A model generated the notes under the pieces. That model ran no database searches and had not been told where the DNA came from. It saw nothing but the letters and a program-made list of their open reading frames with translations. The translations under genes were made by a program, and so were the position numbers. A stretch of 64,000 nucleotides of DNA, from contig NC_057762.1 of assembly GCF_010389155.1 (NCBI RefSeq), forward strand, positions 28,022,055 through 28,086,054, written 5' to 3'. This document shows positions 11,701 through 22,898 of this stretch, one piece after another; within the stretch, counting starts at the first letter, position 1; each line of letters opens with the position of its first letter. Source of the DNA: Erigeron canadensis. Lineage: Eukaryota > Streptophyta > Magnoliopsida > Asterales > Asteraceae.

Positions 11701-12100
11701 AAATAAAATTACTATTCTTTACACGGATTACGAGACTTTTTTTTAATATATATATATATATATATAATATAAGTGTATGGCATTTGTGTAAGTTATTATT
11801 TTTATACATTATAAACGTTTTTTAGTATATATAACTTAACCTGTTGAAAGAAGATATTATGAAAACAATCTTTTTATTTTATGAAAACTGTTATATATAC
11901 CATTTTGTGTCCTCCATTACAACTCATGTTTAATGTGATTGAGTATTGTTGTTATTGTTGTATACCAAATTTTTATGTCTCCTTTGCAAAATTCAAAAAA
12001 ATAAAACCAAGTTAAAAAATAAATCTTACTTACATTCATGTTCGCTTTTGAGTCAAAAGGAAAAAAAAAAAACAAGCGACTCTTACCAAAAGTTAAGTAA

Positions 12101-12350
12101 ATTTTTTTTGACAAGGGTACATTATAGAAATGTCGACGCACTCTCTACCTAACATGGTAAGGACCTACTCAGCGTGGGTAGTCGGTTGTCTTAACTGGAT
12201 CCCGCTACATTTAAACTGAGTTGGCTGCCAAGAGAAAACTCCAAGAGGCTCCCACACATGGTAAATTTAACGGAGAGTCGATTCTGCACTTGGCAGGGAT
12301 CGAACCCTCCACCTCAAGGATAAAACCTTGGTGACTCACGATCATTTTCA
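12101..12350 (-). mobile_element. SINE with 13-bp target-site duplication
   Basis: The minus strand shows a tRNA-like head (TGAGTCACCAAGG, then GGTTCGATCCC as B box) and a short A tail. Perfect direct repeats AAAAGTTAAGTAA flank it at 12088-12100 and 12351-12363. Its body is unlike the SINEs at 524 or 5836, so it is a separate family. Confidence 0.85.
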
Positions 12351-12693
12351 AAAAGTTAAGTAATTGACTATCGAGATTAATAACATACACATAAAATAAT
12401 TAAAACTAATAATTTTTTTTCTCTCTTACATCTAAACAATCCAATCCAAATCAACCTTTTAAACCCATTATCAATACAATCTAAACTACTTTTAATTAAA
12501 CAAGACTATCCATATGTGATGCGTCGAAGCTAATAATAGCAGCAATAGCGTAGTGGTTGTGACGGGTGGTGGTGTCAACTGACGGTGATGACAGTGGCGA
12601 CTAAAGTAAGTTACTGTTATAAACAATGTGGCACCATACAAATGCTTTGAAAAATAACAAAAAAGAAAAATGGCGACCAAATTTGTTCATAGA

Positions 12694-13242
12694 GTAGGGA
12701 TAGCAAAAATACTCGTATTCGGTGGGGAACCTAATACCCAAACCCAATTTGAGCGGGGAATCTCCGAGTTGACTGGGGATGGAGACTCGTGTGGGGATGT
12801 AATTCTATTCCCCGATGGGAATGAGAACGGGAATGAGAAATCATAAATCCTCGATCCTCGTACCCAAACCGCAAAACACTATATATAATTATTGAAATCA
12901 CTTTAAGTTTTTTCTATATATTAGACACATTTTAAGTTTTTGTTTAATACCTTATTCTATACTTATCATTTACTTTATAGATATTACTTTATATTGTACA
13001 TAGAAATAAAATGTCGAACTACACATTCTGTTATTTATCTTCTGCTATGATGAATTTATGTTTATTTAAAAAAATATCCTCGATACATGACGGGGATTCC
13101 TGATATCCAATGGGGACGGGTATGAAGAATGTAAATTAATTCCCCGATGAGGATGGAAATGATGGTGGGATGACAATTAAAAACTGAGTATGAAAATGGG
13201 GATTGAGATCCCTAAAAATAATTGTCCCCATTGCCATCCTAC
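12694..13242. mobile_element. MITE, hAT-like, GGGGA-rich ends
   Basis: Ends are GTAGGGATAGCAA and, inverted, GTAGGATGGCAATGGGGAC. The subterminal regions are rich in inverted GGGGA and CCCCGATGGG motifs around an AT-rich core. The ends resemble plant hAT MITEs, but I could not find a clean target-site duplication. Confidence 0.6.
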
Positions 13243-13599
13243 TTTGGAGTGAAAAAATTTCACCCACGTCGCCTGCCTAGGTTGTGTACGGTGTGACTAG
13301 AAGTCGACAAAAGGGGCAAGATGGAGGATGCCTCATTCCTTTTAATCTAACTGGTATAACTCGAGCCCTGTATTACGGGACCTCAATTTTCATTTAGAAA
13401 TGATTGTGTTGTTTTAGAGTACTTGTGTTGAACCTATAATCGACTAATTAAAAATCATTTTGTAATATAAATTTGTTTCTAATATTATATATTTATTTAA
13501 AGCAAAACTACATTTGCTTCCATTTGAATGTTGTGGAGTGTCAATTATTGTGATTACATTTTGTTACTTAAGATGTGTCGTTATATATGTTAGCTTAAA

Positions 13600-14360
13600 A
13601 CTTTTACCATATGAAATATATATTTATTTAAAGTTATACCACAATCACATCTAAAAAGTTTATAGTTTCGAATACATATATTTAATATGTAAAAAGAAAA
13701 AAGTCGAATGAAAGTTTTCAATATATTAGTTGAATCTACAAAGAAAAAAGTGTGCAAAAACCAAATAAGGTTACAAAACGTTATGGGATATGAGTATATG
13801 GCCATAAAAAAGTTGCATGTACTGTTTGGAAACCCAAACGAAAAAATAGTGTGGAAAAAAAACCAATAAGTAACCCGTAATTGAAAGCCCAAACGAGATG
13901 CGATGTGACAAAATCCAAATAATTGTAATGTTAAGGGATATATGCATAAAAAGTTGCAATATATTGTTTGAGAACTCAAAATGAAAAAGAGTGTGCAAAA
14001 ACTAATAAATAACCGATAATAAAAAAAATCGAAAGGGATGTGATTTGGAAAGATTTTACGGGATGTTACGTGGATGAATAATAACTTGCCAAGTACGGGA
14101 TATAGGCATAAAAAGTTGCAATATATTGTTTGAGAACTCAAAGGGAAAAAGAGTGCAAAAACCAATAAATAACCCGTAATAAAAAGATTGGATTGGAATA
14201 TATTGTTTGAGAACTCAAAAGGAAAAAGAGTGGAAAAAAAACCAACAAATAACACGTGATAAAAAGATCAGACATGATACGATTTGGAGAAAATGTATGG
14301 GATGTTACGTGGACGAATAATAACTCGTCACGTAGGCAAGTTACTATTCATCTTTTCATT
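13600..14360. repeat. Dispersed repeat with internal tandem units
   Basis: About four imperfect copies of a unit containing GTTGCAATATATTGTTTGAG, GAACTCAAA and AAAAAGAGTG are separated by CCAATAAATAACC-type text. Relatives lie at 23960-24480 (same strand) and 27440-27890 (opposite strand). The open frames here are products of the repeat and match no family I know. Confidence 0.55.
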
Positions 14361-14433
14361 CCCTTTAATAATATATATATATATATATAATAGATAGGTT
14401 TTTTTGTTTGGGGTGTGCAATGCAATAATAACA

Positions 14434-15224
14434 TCTCTCTATATAACTAAGAGATGATAGGTTTTTGATTATGTGGCAATTATGAAATCATGCCATGTAG
14501 GATTTTTTTTAGGTGTCATACTTACATTAAATTCCTAAGTTTAAGCATACTTTAAAAAAATTACACTTTAGCCTAATCACCATTAAAGCACAATTTATAA
14601 ATTATACTTTAGCCTAATATCATCATTATTAATTAAGTAATAATAATAAAAAAAAACTAAAAATAAAATAAGACGGCAAAGTGTATAAGACGGCACAATG
14701 TATAAAATAAAATTTTAAATTTATTTCATGTATATCTCTTAAAACTTAATGGATGGATTTCTTTTTCACAAAGATATACAATTTTTTTATGATTTATAAA
14801 TGAGAAATTCTAAATTGACAAACAAAATTATACAAACTCACTTGTCATATGAAATGCACCAATTAAATTTTATTTTTTTTATGTTTCTCTCTCCATTGTT
14901 TGTAATTTGTTTGTTGATGTAGTTATACTACATATTTGACGTAGTTATTACCATTTAGGTAGGGTGGTAGAGACTCTTGCCTCTTGGTGTATAGATCAAG
15001 GTTCAATCCTTGACAATGGTATAATTTAGTAATGTATTATATTTGCCGTACAAAAAAAAATAAACATATTTGATGTATCATATATTCATAAACTATAATT
15101 TTATTGTTTAAATAAGTCGTAATTGGACATATTTTAATATTATTAATAATAATGTAACTATCTGTAATTGTATTTTTTATTTATGTTATCAGTTAATCCC
15201 GTACAACGTGCGGGTTTAATCTAG
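14434..15224 (+). mobile_element. Non-autonomous Helitron, 791 bp
   Basis: The 5' end is TCTCTCTATATAACTAAGAG preceded by A. The 3' end has the hairpin CCCGTACAACGTGCGGG, then TTTAATCTAG followed by T. A|T flanks, a 5' TC and a 3' hairpin plus CTAG are the Helitron signature. There is no coding capacity. Confidence 0.75.
14955..15040 (+). repeat. tRNA-like SINE head inside Helitron
   Basis: GGTGGTAGAGACT resembles a tRNA A box and GGTTCAATCC a B box, with tRNA-like spacing. No complete cloverleaf was folded, so this reads as a SINE or tRNA relic captured by the Helitron, not a working tRNA gene. Confidence 0.45.
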
Positions 15225-16140
15225 TTTCATGAATAAAATATATATTATATTTACTATTCATATTTAACTATTCCGAATTTGCCATTAAATAACACTTATA
15301 CGAACAGACACAACTTAAAAATTATGATGTTCAAAACATTATATGAAAAATAAAGTAATCATGTGCTACTTTTGTATTTAAAAGTTAAAAGTTATGGAGT
15401 GTGAAATGACTCACAATAAAGAAATGATCTCGAGGAAATGACTCGACACTAATTCACGTTCGTTAATATTTTTATATGGAGCAATAAGAGATATTACATT
15501 GACAAACTAATTCAAAACAAAATGCTGCAAACTTATATATCATCTATCAAATATGGAAAGAAAAACATGAAAGAGAACAAAAATATTATTTTAATTAGTC
15601 CACCTCCTATAACAAATAAATTTAAAAATATTTATTTGTAATTTGTTTGTTAATTCTAAGACCTCTTTCCAACGGGAGACATGACTTCCTTCATCGCTTT
15701 CTACTTGAAACAATGAAGATTTAGTGTCATATATATCGTATTCGACTGTCCGGGCATCTCTAATGTTTCAGATACCAGGTTTTAACGATTTTCTTAAAAG
15801 ATATCTACCTTGAGGTTACATATTACAATAAATATTATATGGAAAATGATTAATCAACCTAACTCATATGCCTAAAAATCAACCTAAAACCTTAAGAATT
15901 TGACATATGTATTCCACTAATTCTCTTTCCTAATCTTGTCCCCTGATTTTTCCACATGTGATCATCTTACTATTAGACATATCTTTAGACACACCAATTA
16001 GGTTGATTTATCATTATCCATATTATATATATATATATATATATACTTTAAAGGTGTGGGGCATGTTCGCTCACCTTAATACCTTGTAGAAGGAAAATCA
16101 TCAATTATTAAACAGCATAAATGCGCAACATATAATTAGG
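15225..16140. other. Intergenic, no recognised feature
   Basis: AT-rich; (TA)n at about 16025-16045. No gene seen. Confidence 0.4.
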
Positions 16141-16144
16141 ATAA

Positions 16145-16240
16145 AATCATGCCCCCTCAGCAAGACTCGAACATAATTCTTACATCACTCAGAAATTTGT
16201 GTGAGATACTTTTTACCATTTAGCTATTTGCTCGTCGGTA
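16145..16240 (-). mobile_element. SINE-like tRNA-derived fragment
   Basis: The minus strand reads AGCTAAATGGTAAAAAG as an A-box-like stretch and GTTCGAGTCTTGC as a B box, about 40 bp apart. No 3' body was defined. Confidence 0.5.
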
Positions 16241-16944
16241 CATTACATATCACATGCTACACTAAATTACATATTATATATTGCATAACATTACAATATT
16301 ACATATTATATAGTTACATATTAGATTTACTATCGTGTCAAATACATAAGAAGTTAACAACATTTTTAAAATACAACAAATTAATAAATAAATACAAATG
16401 CAAAAAATCTTATATATAAAGAATAAAATATATACAAGAAAAAACATACTGCTAATTTGATATTTACTAAAAATGGGTTTTTGATATATTTTAATATACC
16501 GATAATAATGTTTGTATATGATGTGGGTATAAATATGTGGGTTGGTACCATCATCAAGTAAAACATAGATAAGTTTCAAATTTTGTGTGGAAGTATGTTC
16601 TTAATAATCTATTCATCAATACATGAAAATCTAAAAAATTAATTATACTTAAATTAAGTATTTTGTAAGATATGAAAAACTAAAAAAAAATATATATTAG
16701 TGATAAAAAATAAAAAAAATGTAAACTAATAAGACCTTTTATGTAACTATTGATCTCAATTAATAATTAAAGTTTTTGTGGTCCATATTTTTTATTTATA
16801 ATTATATTAATAAAAGTTAAAATTAAAGCAAAAATCAACTTGAAAATACAATAAAATTACGACTAATCCATAAATCATCAAAACTATCTTTTAATGTATA
16901 TATATATATATACACACACATATATACAAAACAAGCCTAGTGCT

Positions 16945-17137
16945 CATGGGCAGTACCACATGGGGGCAGAGGGGGCAATTGCCCCCCTTAAAATTTAAAT
17001 TTTGTCATGTATTTTCAAATTTTTCATTGATTTTAAAAAGTTTCTTATAGGTTTTTAACATTTTACCCATTTTATATTTATATTTCACGGATTTTTAATT
17101 TTGCTCCCTCTGAGATTTTTTTCTGGTACCGCCTCTG
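16945..17137. mobile_element. hAT (Tip100-type) MITE, copy 1
   Basis: Ends are CATGGGCAGTACC and, inverted, CAGAGGCGGTACC. The CAGRGGCGG terminus is typical of Tip100-type hAT elements. The 8-bp flanks CTAGTGCT at 16937-16944 and 17138-17145 are identical. It is inverted relative to the 195-bp copy at 20713-20907. The insertion target looks like a Helitron 3' end on the minus strand. Confidence 0.85.
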
Positions 17138-17145
17138 CTAGTGCT

Positions 17146-17329
17146 CACGCGTTGCGGCGACGGTGGAGATAAAGAGCGTTGATGGAGATCGAGAGAGGCG
17201 GTGGAGAATGAGGGCGACGGCGGGGGGTGATAGAAGGTCGATGAAAGTGTGTTATGATTATAGAGAATGAGAAATGAGGTATATAGGGGTTTTATATTTA
17301 AATAAGAGTATTTTAGTAAAAAAAATTGA
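17146..17329 (-). mobile_element. Helitron 3' region, minus strand (fragment)
   Basis: On the minus strand the sequence ends CGCCGCAACGCGTGAGCACTAG, a short hairpin followed by CTAG, after a stretch rich in GCC/CACC repeats. This resembles the Helitron ends at 6767 and 58645. The 5' end was not found. Confidence 0.4.
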
Positions 17330-17870
17330 GAATTTCTTTCTTCGTCTTTATAAAAAAAAATAGGAGGAAGCTGTGACACATTCACTAAAAAAAAATCCTT
17401 TTGTAACGAATAATTTATTAAAAAAAATAAATAAGCTTAACACAAAAGCGGAAAAAGAAATGATAATAACCTGGTCCCGCGCATCTACCATTATACCCAT
17501 AATGGTCGGCCACACTATTGCTATCCATACAGGAAAGGAGCATTTACCTATTTATATAACAGATCGTATGGTAGGACATAAATTAGGAGAATTCGCACCT
17601 ACTTTAAATTTCCGAGGACATGCAAAAAGTCTCGGATTGGACGAATTATCCGAAGAAGATCGTTTAACCGTAGCAAGAGCACGAAAAATTGAGCGTTGTA
17701 CCCGTGAACCAACCCCCGATGGTGCTTTGAAGCCGCTACCAACAGGTATCATCCCCCCCCAGAACAAGGGTCCTGAAGCACAAGGAGATTTTACTCGTTG
17801 GTGTCAATTAGGCGGTCTGTGGACTTTAGGGGGTATTATGGGGATACTGAAACAAATGCTTAATTTCTAA
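17330..17870 (+). pseudogene. Chimeric nuclear plastid DNA: rps19-atpB-psbD mosaic
   Basis: A frame opens with GTG at 17373 and runs 165 codons to TAA. Residues 1-86 read as plastid ribosomal protein S19, missing its last few residues. The GTG start, the GGAGG ribosome-site sequence at 17363-17367 and the TTCTTCGTCTTTA leader are plastid features. Residues 87-108 match plastid ATP synthase beta ([20 protein letters not shown]). Residues 133-151 match photosystem II D2 ([19 protein letters not shown]). Residues 109-132 and 152-165 are unidentified; the reverse complement near 17701-17725 can be read as GGWFTGTT, again D2-like but short. All joints keep one frame. It is a nuclear insertion of rearranged plastid DNA. 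No evidence of expression. Confidence 0.85.
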
Positions 17871-17984
17871 AAATAAAAAGCAAATATGTTTTATAGAGGT
17901 TTATAAATAGAAGATTATACCACTTTACATAATACGTTATTACATTTACATTACATTACATACAAAAATATCAATTACTTTTTC

Positions 17985-19323
17985 CTATTATATATATACT
18001 AAAAACTTATGTAAATGTACAAGTACTTTATGCGTGAAATGTACAAGCATTTAAAGCACATACTAATTGTATCCAAGTTTCGTTTTAACCCCCTAAATTT
18101 TAACCAAATATCGTTTTAACCCTTAAAATTTCTATTTTTTAACTTTTATTTCACATCAAAGTTTTTGTTTTCATTTTCGGGACACTAAACTTTTAGGTTC
18201 TCATGTTTTCATCAAACAACTTTCACACGTAAATGTACAAGTACTTTATGCGTAAAATGTACAAACATTTAAAGCACATACTAATTTTAACCAAATTTCG
18301 TTTTAACCCTTAAAATTTCTATTTTTTAACTTTTATTTCACATCAAAGTTTTCGCTTTCATTTTCGGGACACTAAACTTTTAGGTTCTCATGTTTTCATC
18401 AAACAAATTTCACACAGTTACGAGTTTACTTTTAAACATTTGGTCTTTGATTATTTTCATTTAAGTACTTTATGCGTGAAATGTACAAGTTTTAACGTTA
18501 TGCGTAGAATGTACAAGTTCTTATAGCACATAATAATTTTTACCATTTTTCATTTTAACCTCCTAAACTTTCTATCTTTTTAACTTTTTGCCACATATTA
18601 AAGTTTTCGTTTTTATTTTCTTGACACTAAATTTTTTGGTTCTCATGTTTTCATCAACTAACTTTCACCATTTGATTTTGACTATTTTTATTTGTCCTTT
18701 TATATACATAACGTTTTTAAATTTGCCCCACATCAAAATTTTCGTTTTTATTTTCTTGACACTTATTTTTTGGGTTTTCATGTTTTCATCAAATAACTTT
18801 CACATGGTTACGATTTTACTTTTCAAACATTTGGTTTAACTATTTTCATCCATTTTTTTTATATATATAACATTTTTAAATTTGTCCCACGTTAAAGTTT
18901 TCATTTTGATTTTCCTGACACTAAATGTTTTGATTCTCATTTATAATATACCAAAAAGCTATATGAATGTACAAGTACGTTATGCGTGAAATGTACAAGT
19001 TTTCTATCTTTTAACTTTTGCCCACATTAAAGTTTTTCATCTTATTTTCTTGACACTAAATTTTTGGGTTTTCATATTTTAATCAAATAATTTTCACTTG
19101 GTTATGATTTTACTTTTCAATATTTGGTTTTGACTATATTTATTCGTCTTTTTATATACATAGCGTTTTTACATTTGCCCCACCTCAAAGTTTTCGTTTT
19201 TATTTTCTTGCCACTGAATTTTTGAGTTCTCATGTTTTCATTAATTAACTTTCACATAGTTACGATTTTACTTTTTTCGAGTAGAAAACGTATCCCGCGG
19301 CAACGCACGGGTACTATAACTAG
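17985..19323 (+). mobile_element. Helitron with internal repeat array
   Basis: The 3' end is clear: CCCGCGGCAACGCACGGG hairpin, then TACTATAACTAG followed by T (to 19323). The 5' end is uncertain, near the TCCTATTATATATACT stretch at about 17983. The interior is a degenerate array in which GACACTAAA, CTCATGTTTTCATCAA and ACTTTCACA-type blocks recur about seven times (near 18180, 18367, 18623, 18752, 18917, 19050, 19210). AAATGTACAAGTACTTTATG recurs several times between them. Confidence 0.65.
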
Positions 19324-19822
19324 TTAGTTTCTTATTTACATTTACATGAGAAAAAAAGGCAAGGTGAGGAGTTTGACACGTACAAAGTGGTGAAAAGCAA
19401 AAGTGGCTTGCGTGTAATTCCACAGGTTACATGTTGTAAAATGTCATGGTGACATGGCAATTACAAACGCTTTTCAGTTTAGTCAAAAAGATGTTTGATA
19501 CGAGTACTTTTTAGTTTGGGTGAACTACAAAAATCGTCTTCAAACTCTCAGAGTCTCAATTAATGGCCTGTATTTTTTCATTGAGGCATCTTTATGGTCG
19601 ACGCTTTTTATTTCAGACTCAACCTTTTGATTAACGGAACCTTTTTCCGTTAGACCTCGTCACACAAGTCATGTGATAATTATTTAGTAATTTCAATAAA
19701 TCCCAATACCAAAATTCATTCCCTTATATGGAAACTTAACTTTTGAAATCATAAAAATCTAGGGAAAAAAATAATAAAATCAAAATCCACAAATCATATT
19801 CGAAACTAATCTAATATTTCAC
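19324..19822. other. Intergenic, no recognised feature
   Basis: Slightly less AT-rich than the neighbours but with no long frame or known motif. Confidence 0.4.
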
Positions 19823-19830
19823 ATACGCAA

Positions 19831-20483
19831 TAGGGGTGAGCAAAAACCGAACCGGAAAACCAATAACCGGAAAAAACCAACAAAACCAAACCGAAAACCG
19901 AACGAAATCCATTGGTTTAGTTTTCGTTTTCTAAAAACCGAACGGATCGGTTCGGTTTTCTGTTTCATATGCCAAAAAACCGATCAAAACTGAACCGAAC
20001 CGAACTAAATATATTTTAACTTATTTTATTTTTATATCATATTACATTTATATTTATTACTTATAATTTAGAAATATGTTAATTTATTTAATCTTTTTAT
20101 TGTACAAATCTATACAAATTGTATATTTTTAATAAAAACGTGTAGTAAAACAATTCATTTTATAAAAGTTTTACAAATTTTAACACCTAAAAAATATAAT
20201 TAGTAAATAAAAAGATTCTCTGTATTTGAGTTTTTATATCATATTTTTTTTTAACATTTAAAAGTTAAATTTATAACATAATATATATAAAAAACTTTAA
20301 AAACAAAAATTTATTAAAAAGACGGAAAAAAAACGAAACCGATCCAAACCGAACCGGAAAACCGAGAAACTAAACCAAACAAAAACCGAATCCAATGGTT
20401 TTGGTTTTCTAAAAACCGAATGGATCGATTTTGGTTTCGGTTTTAGGCAAAAACCGACTCAAACCGATCCATGCTCACCCCTA
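19831..20483. mobile_element. hAT MITE rich in AACCGA motifs
   Basis: Ends are TAGGGGTGAGCA and, inverted, the same TAGGGGTGAGCA. Flanks ATACGCAA (19823-19830) and ATACGCAG (20484-20491) agree at 7 of 8 positions. The subterminal 150 bp on each side are crowded with AAACCGAACCG-type repeats in both orientations around an AT-rich core, as in plant hAT elements. There is no transposase. Confidence 0.85.
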
Positions 20484-20712
20484 ATACGCAGTTAGTTAAA
20501 GATTTGATTTGGAGTGGTGAGTTTTTGATGAAATATCTTGTATGTTGAGTTGGAGATACTAACAACATATTGCTAAGCTAAATTTTTGAGTTAAACAGTG
20601 GGTTCTTGATGCGGCATCATTGGTGGCGCACTACCGATTGGTTCGTTAAGTAGTCATTGAGAATCGGAGGTATTTGATGTGCAAAAATCCAGTGATGGAG
20701 TACCACCGTAAC

Positions 20713-20907
20713 CAGAGGCGGTACCAGGGAAAAATTCTAAAGGGGCAAACTTAGAAAAATTATGAAAAATAAATCTAAAAGGGGGCAAAATGTTAAAAAC
20801 CTATAGAAATTTTTTAAAAATTTATGAAACATTTAAAAATACATGACAAAATTTAAATTTGGAGGGGGGCATTGGACCCCCTTGCCCCCCCTTTAGTACC
20901 GCCCCTG
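20713..20907. mobile_element. hAT (Tip100-type) MITE, copy 2
   Basis: Ends are CAGAGGCGGTACC and, inverted, CAGGGGCGGTACT. Flanks ACCGTAAC (20705-20712) and ACCATAAC (20908-20915) match at 7 of 8. The interior is homologous to 16945-17137 in reverse orientation, including the CTATAGAAATTTTTTAAAA-type core. Confidence 0.85.
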
Positions 20908-20915
20908 ACCATAAC

Positions 20916-22155
20916 CCTAGATAGATATAGAATATAGAGATTTACTTTAATTGAAATCTTGTATTAATAATTTGTTTCAAGTATATTCTTAAGTATTGGG
21001 GATATACACTCAATAACGAACAAAACCGGATATATTATTCAATCTCCGAAGGCCTGTGATCACTATCAGATTGAATCAATTCGGTGGTTCACCCCAAATT
21101 ACTCAATAGGATACAATCAGAGATTAGAGAACGTTTTGTATGTATGTGTTTGAGAGAAGTATGTGAAAACGGGAGAGAATTCAATTTGAATTTGTGATTA
21201 CAGAATGAATGATGTCAGGCCCGTAACGACCTTTATGCAGTTAAATTCGACTTTGTCAAATTGGCAAAATAAGTCCCTCAAGTTCCGAAAATTAATTTTC
21301 TGAGCTAGGGGCTCTGCCCCTTGGACCCGCTTCCGGAGGCGCTACCCCATAATAAATTCATATAATCGTGCACTCTGCACCACCATACTTATACGATGTA
21401 TTATTATGACTTAAATAAACAATTAACCCAATTACACTAAAATACCAACATTAAGCATATCTAAGACTATTCTAATTGGAAATGGTATCTACTATTGGAG
21501 CTGCTTACTTAGCAGAAGGAGATGTACCCCCAAGATAATGAAGTAAATGGTAGATGTTTTGATTAGGATATATAATTTTAGAAAAAGCTTGGAGTTTATA
21601 AAAAGAAATGATATGATAATAATATGTCAATCAATAACCTACGATGTAATAAAATCTATTGGAGATGCTCTTATGGACTTTCATGCTCATATATTGAACG
21701 TATTAACATAAAGAGAAATGTTAAATGCAGCCTTAAGAGCTATATTTAATGTGGATAAAAAACTTGTACCTTTCATATTAAAAGTATAACCCTTAAATTT
21801 TATAATAAATATACAAATAATTTATATACCTTAAGGTTGTATTTAGCAAACCCTATAAATAGGAAAAAATTATTTTAAGAGATTGTAAATACCTTAGATA
21901 TAAATGGTGGACATTTTTTAATTCAATGAATACTTGTGTTCAACCCTAGTATATTTGCCGTTTAAATAAAATTCATTTCGTCATAGATATGTTTGTTTCA
22001 AGGGTATAAAAATTTAGGAAGTAACTCGTATTTAGTGCCGCCAATACTTGCCCGAAGCAGTTAATTGGGTGATTTTGGATAATTTTCCATGCACTTTGGA
22101 TGTGATTCGGTGTTAGTAATTTTCTAATTGGGTAGATGGAAGAATATATCTATAA
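20916..22155. other. Intergenic; possible LTR-like relic
   Basis: The segment at about 20930-21370 has leader-like sequence (TCTCCGAAGGCC, CGGTGGTTCACCCC) and a GC-rich block (GGGGCTCTGCCCCTTGG) that recalls retrotransposon LTRs, but no ends or coding were found. The remainder shows nothing definite. Confidence 0.25.
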
Positions 22156-22522
22156 GGGGCAAGAGTGTAGTGTCAATGTTTTGGCAATTTGGTAAATTTT
22201 GGCGACAAATTAGCCAATGAGAAGGAACCACATGGATTTAGCCAAAAAATTGCCAACACTAGCCGATCCTTGCCAATGTTGATGGTATAGTTGGTTTTTT
22301 TTGCCAATTTTTGCCAAATGTTGCCAACCAAAAAATTTATATATAAAAAAAACACGCTCCCAACGTTCACTTGCATCGGCCAAAACTAACCGATATACCT
22401 TGCCAAAAGTTGTTGATTAAACTTGCCGATACATGCCGATGCATGTGCTATAGCTTTGCCAAATTGCCAATGCTAGCCGATGGTTTTTTGCCGATAAAAC
22501 AAGCCGACTACACCCTTCCCCC
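22156..22522. mobile_element. Harbinger-like MITE with TTGCCAA array
   Basis: Ends are GGGGCAAGAGTGTAGT and, inverted, GGGGGAAGGGTGTAGT. Flanking TAA occurs at 22153-22155 and 22523-22525, fitting a PIF/Harbinger 3-bp duplication. The interior holds more than ten TTGCCAA, TTGCCGAT or inverted TTGGCAA motifs. Confidence 0.65.
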
Positions 22523-22898
22523 TAAGAGTTCTGGATTTAATTGGGCAATGATTGGGCGGTATGGTTTGAAAAAAATGAAAGACAGTGTTGGGGAGTGAGG
22601 AAATTTTCAGATGAGGTACTCTTTGGGTACCCAGAGTCCATAGAGATGTGGAGACGAAAGTACATAGTGAGGAAAGAAGAAGTGGTGGTGACAACGCTAT
22701 TTCCAGATCTGAAATTACTAAGTATAGGGAAATGTACATCAGTCAGTTGTATGTTGTGGAAGTAAATGTGTACTTTGATCTATGGGGAAAAAATTATATA
22801 AAACCTTTATTTGAAAGTTAAATATTTTAACTTAAATGCGCATAATATTTGTTTAATAATTAAATGATACAGTAATATATATTTGCTTAATGTTTATA
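22523..22898. other. Higher-GC stretch, possible gene fragment
   Basis: Base composition from 22525 to 22760 is richer in G and C than the surroundings and frames are open on both strands. I recognise no protein family. It could be an old captured or broken exon. Confidence 0.2.

Noticed and set aside
13590..14255. 221-codon minus-strand frame rich in Phe and Leu
   Set aside because: It comes from repeated AAAAAGAGTG-type units of a dispersed repeat and has no domain I know.
14955..15040. A working tRNA gene
   Set aside because: A and B box-like words are present but I could not build paired acceptor and anticodon stems.
17373..17870. A functional nuclear rps19 gene
   Set aside because: It lacks the S19 C-terminus, keeps a plastid GTG start, has no transit peptide and is fused to atpB and psbD scraps.
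20930..21370. LTR of a copia element
   Set aside because: Leader-like text only; no TG...CA ends, duplication or coding region were seen.
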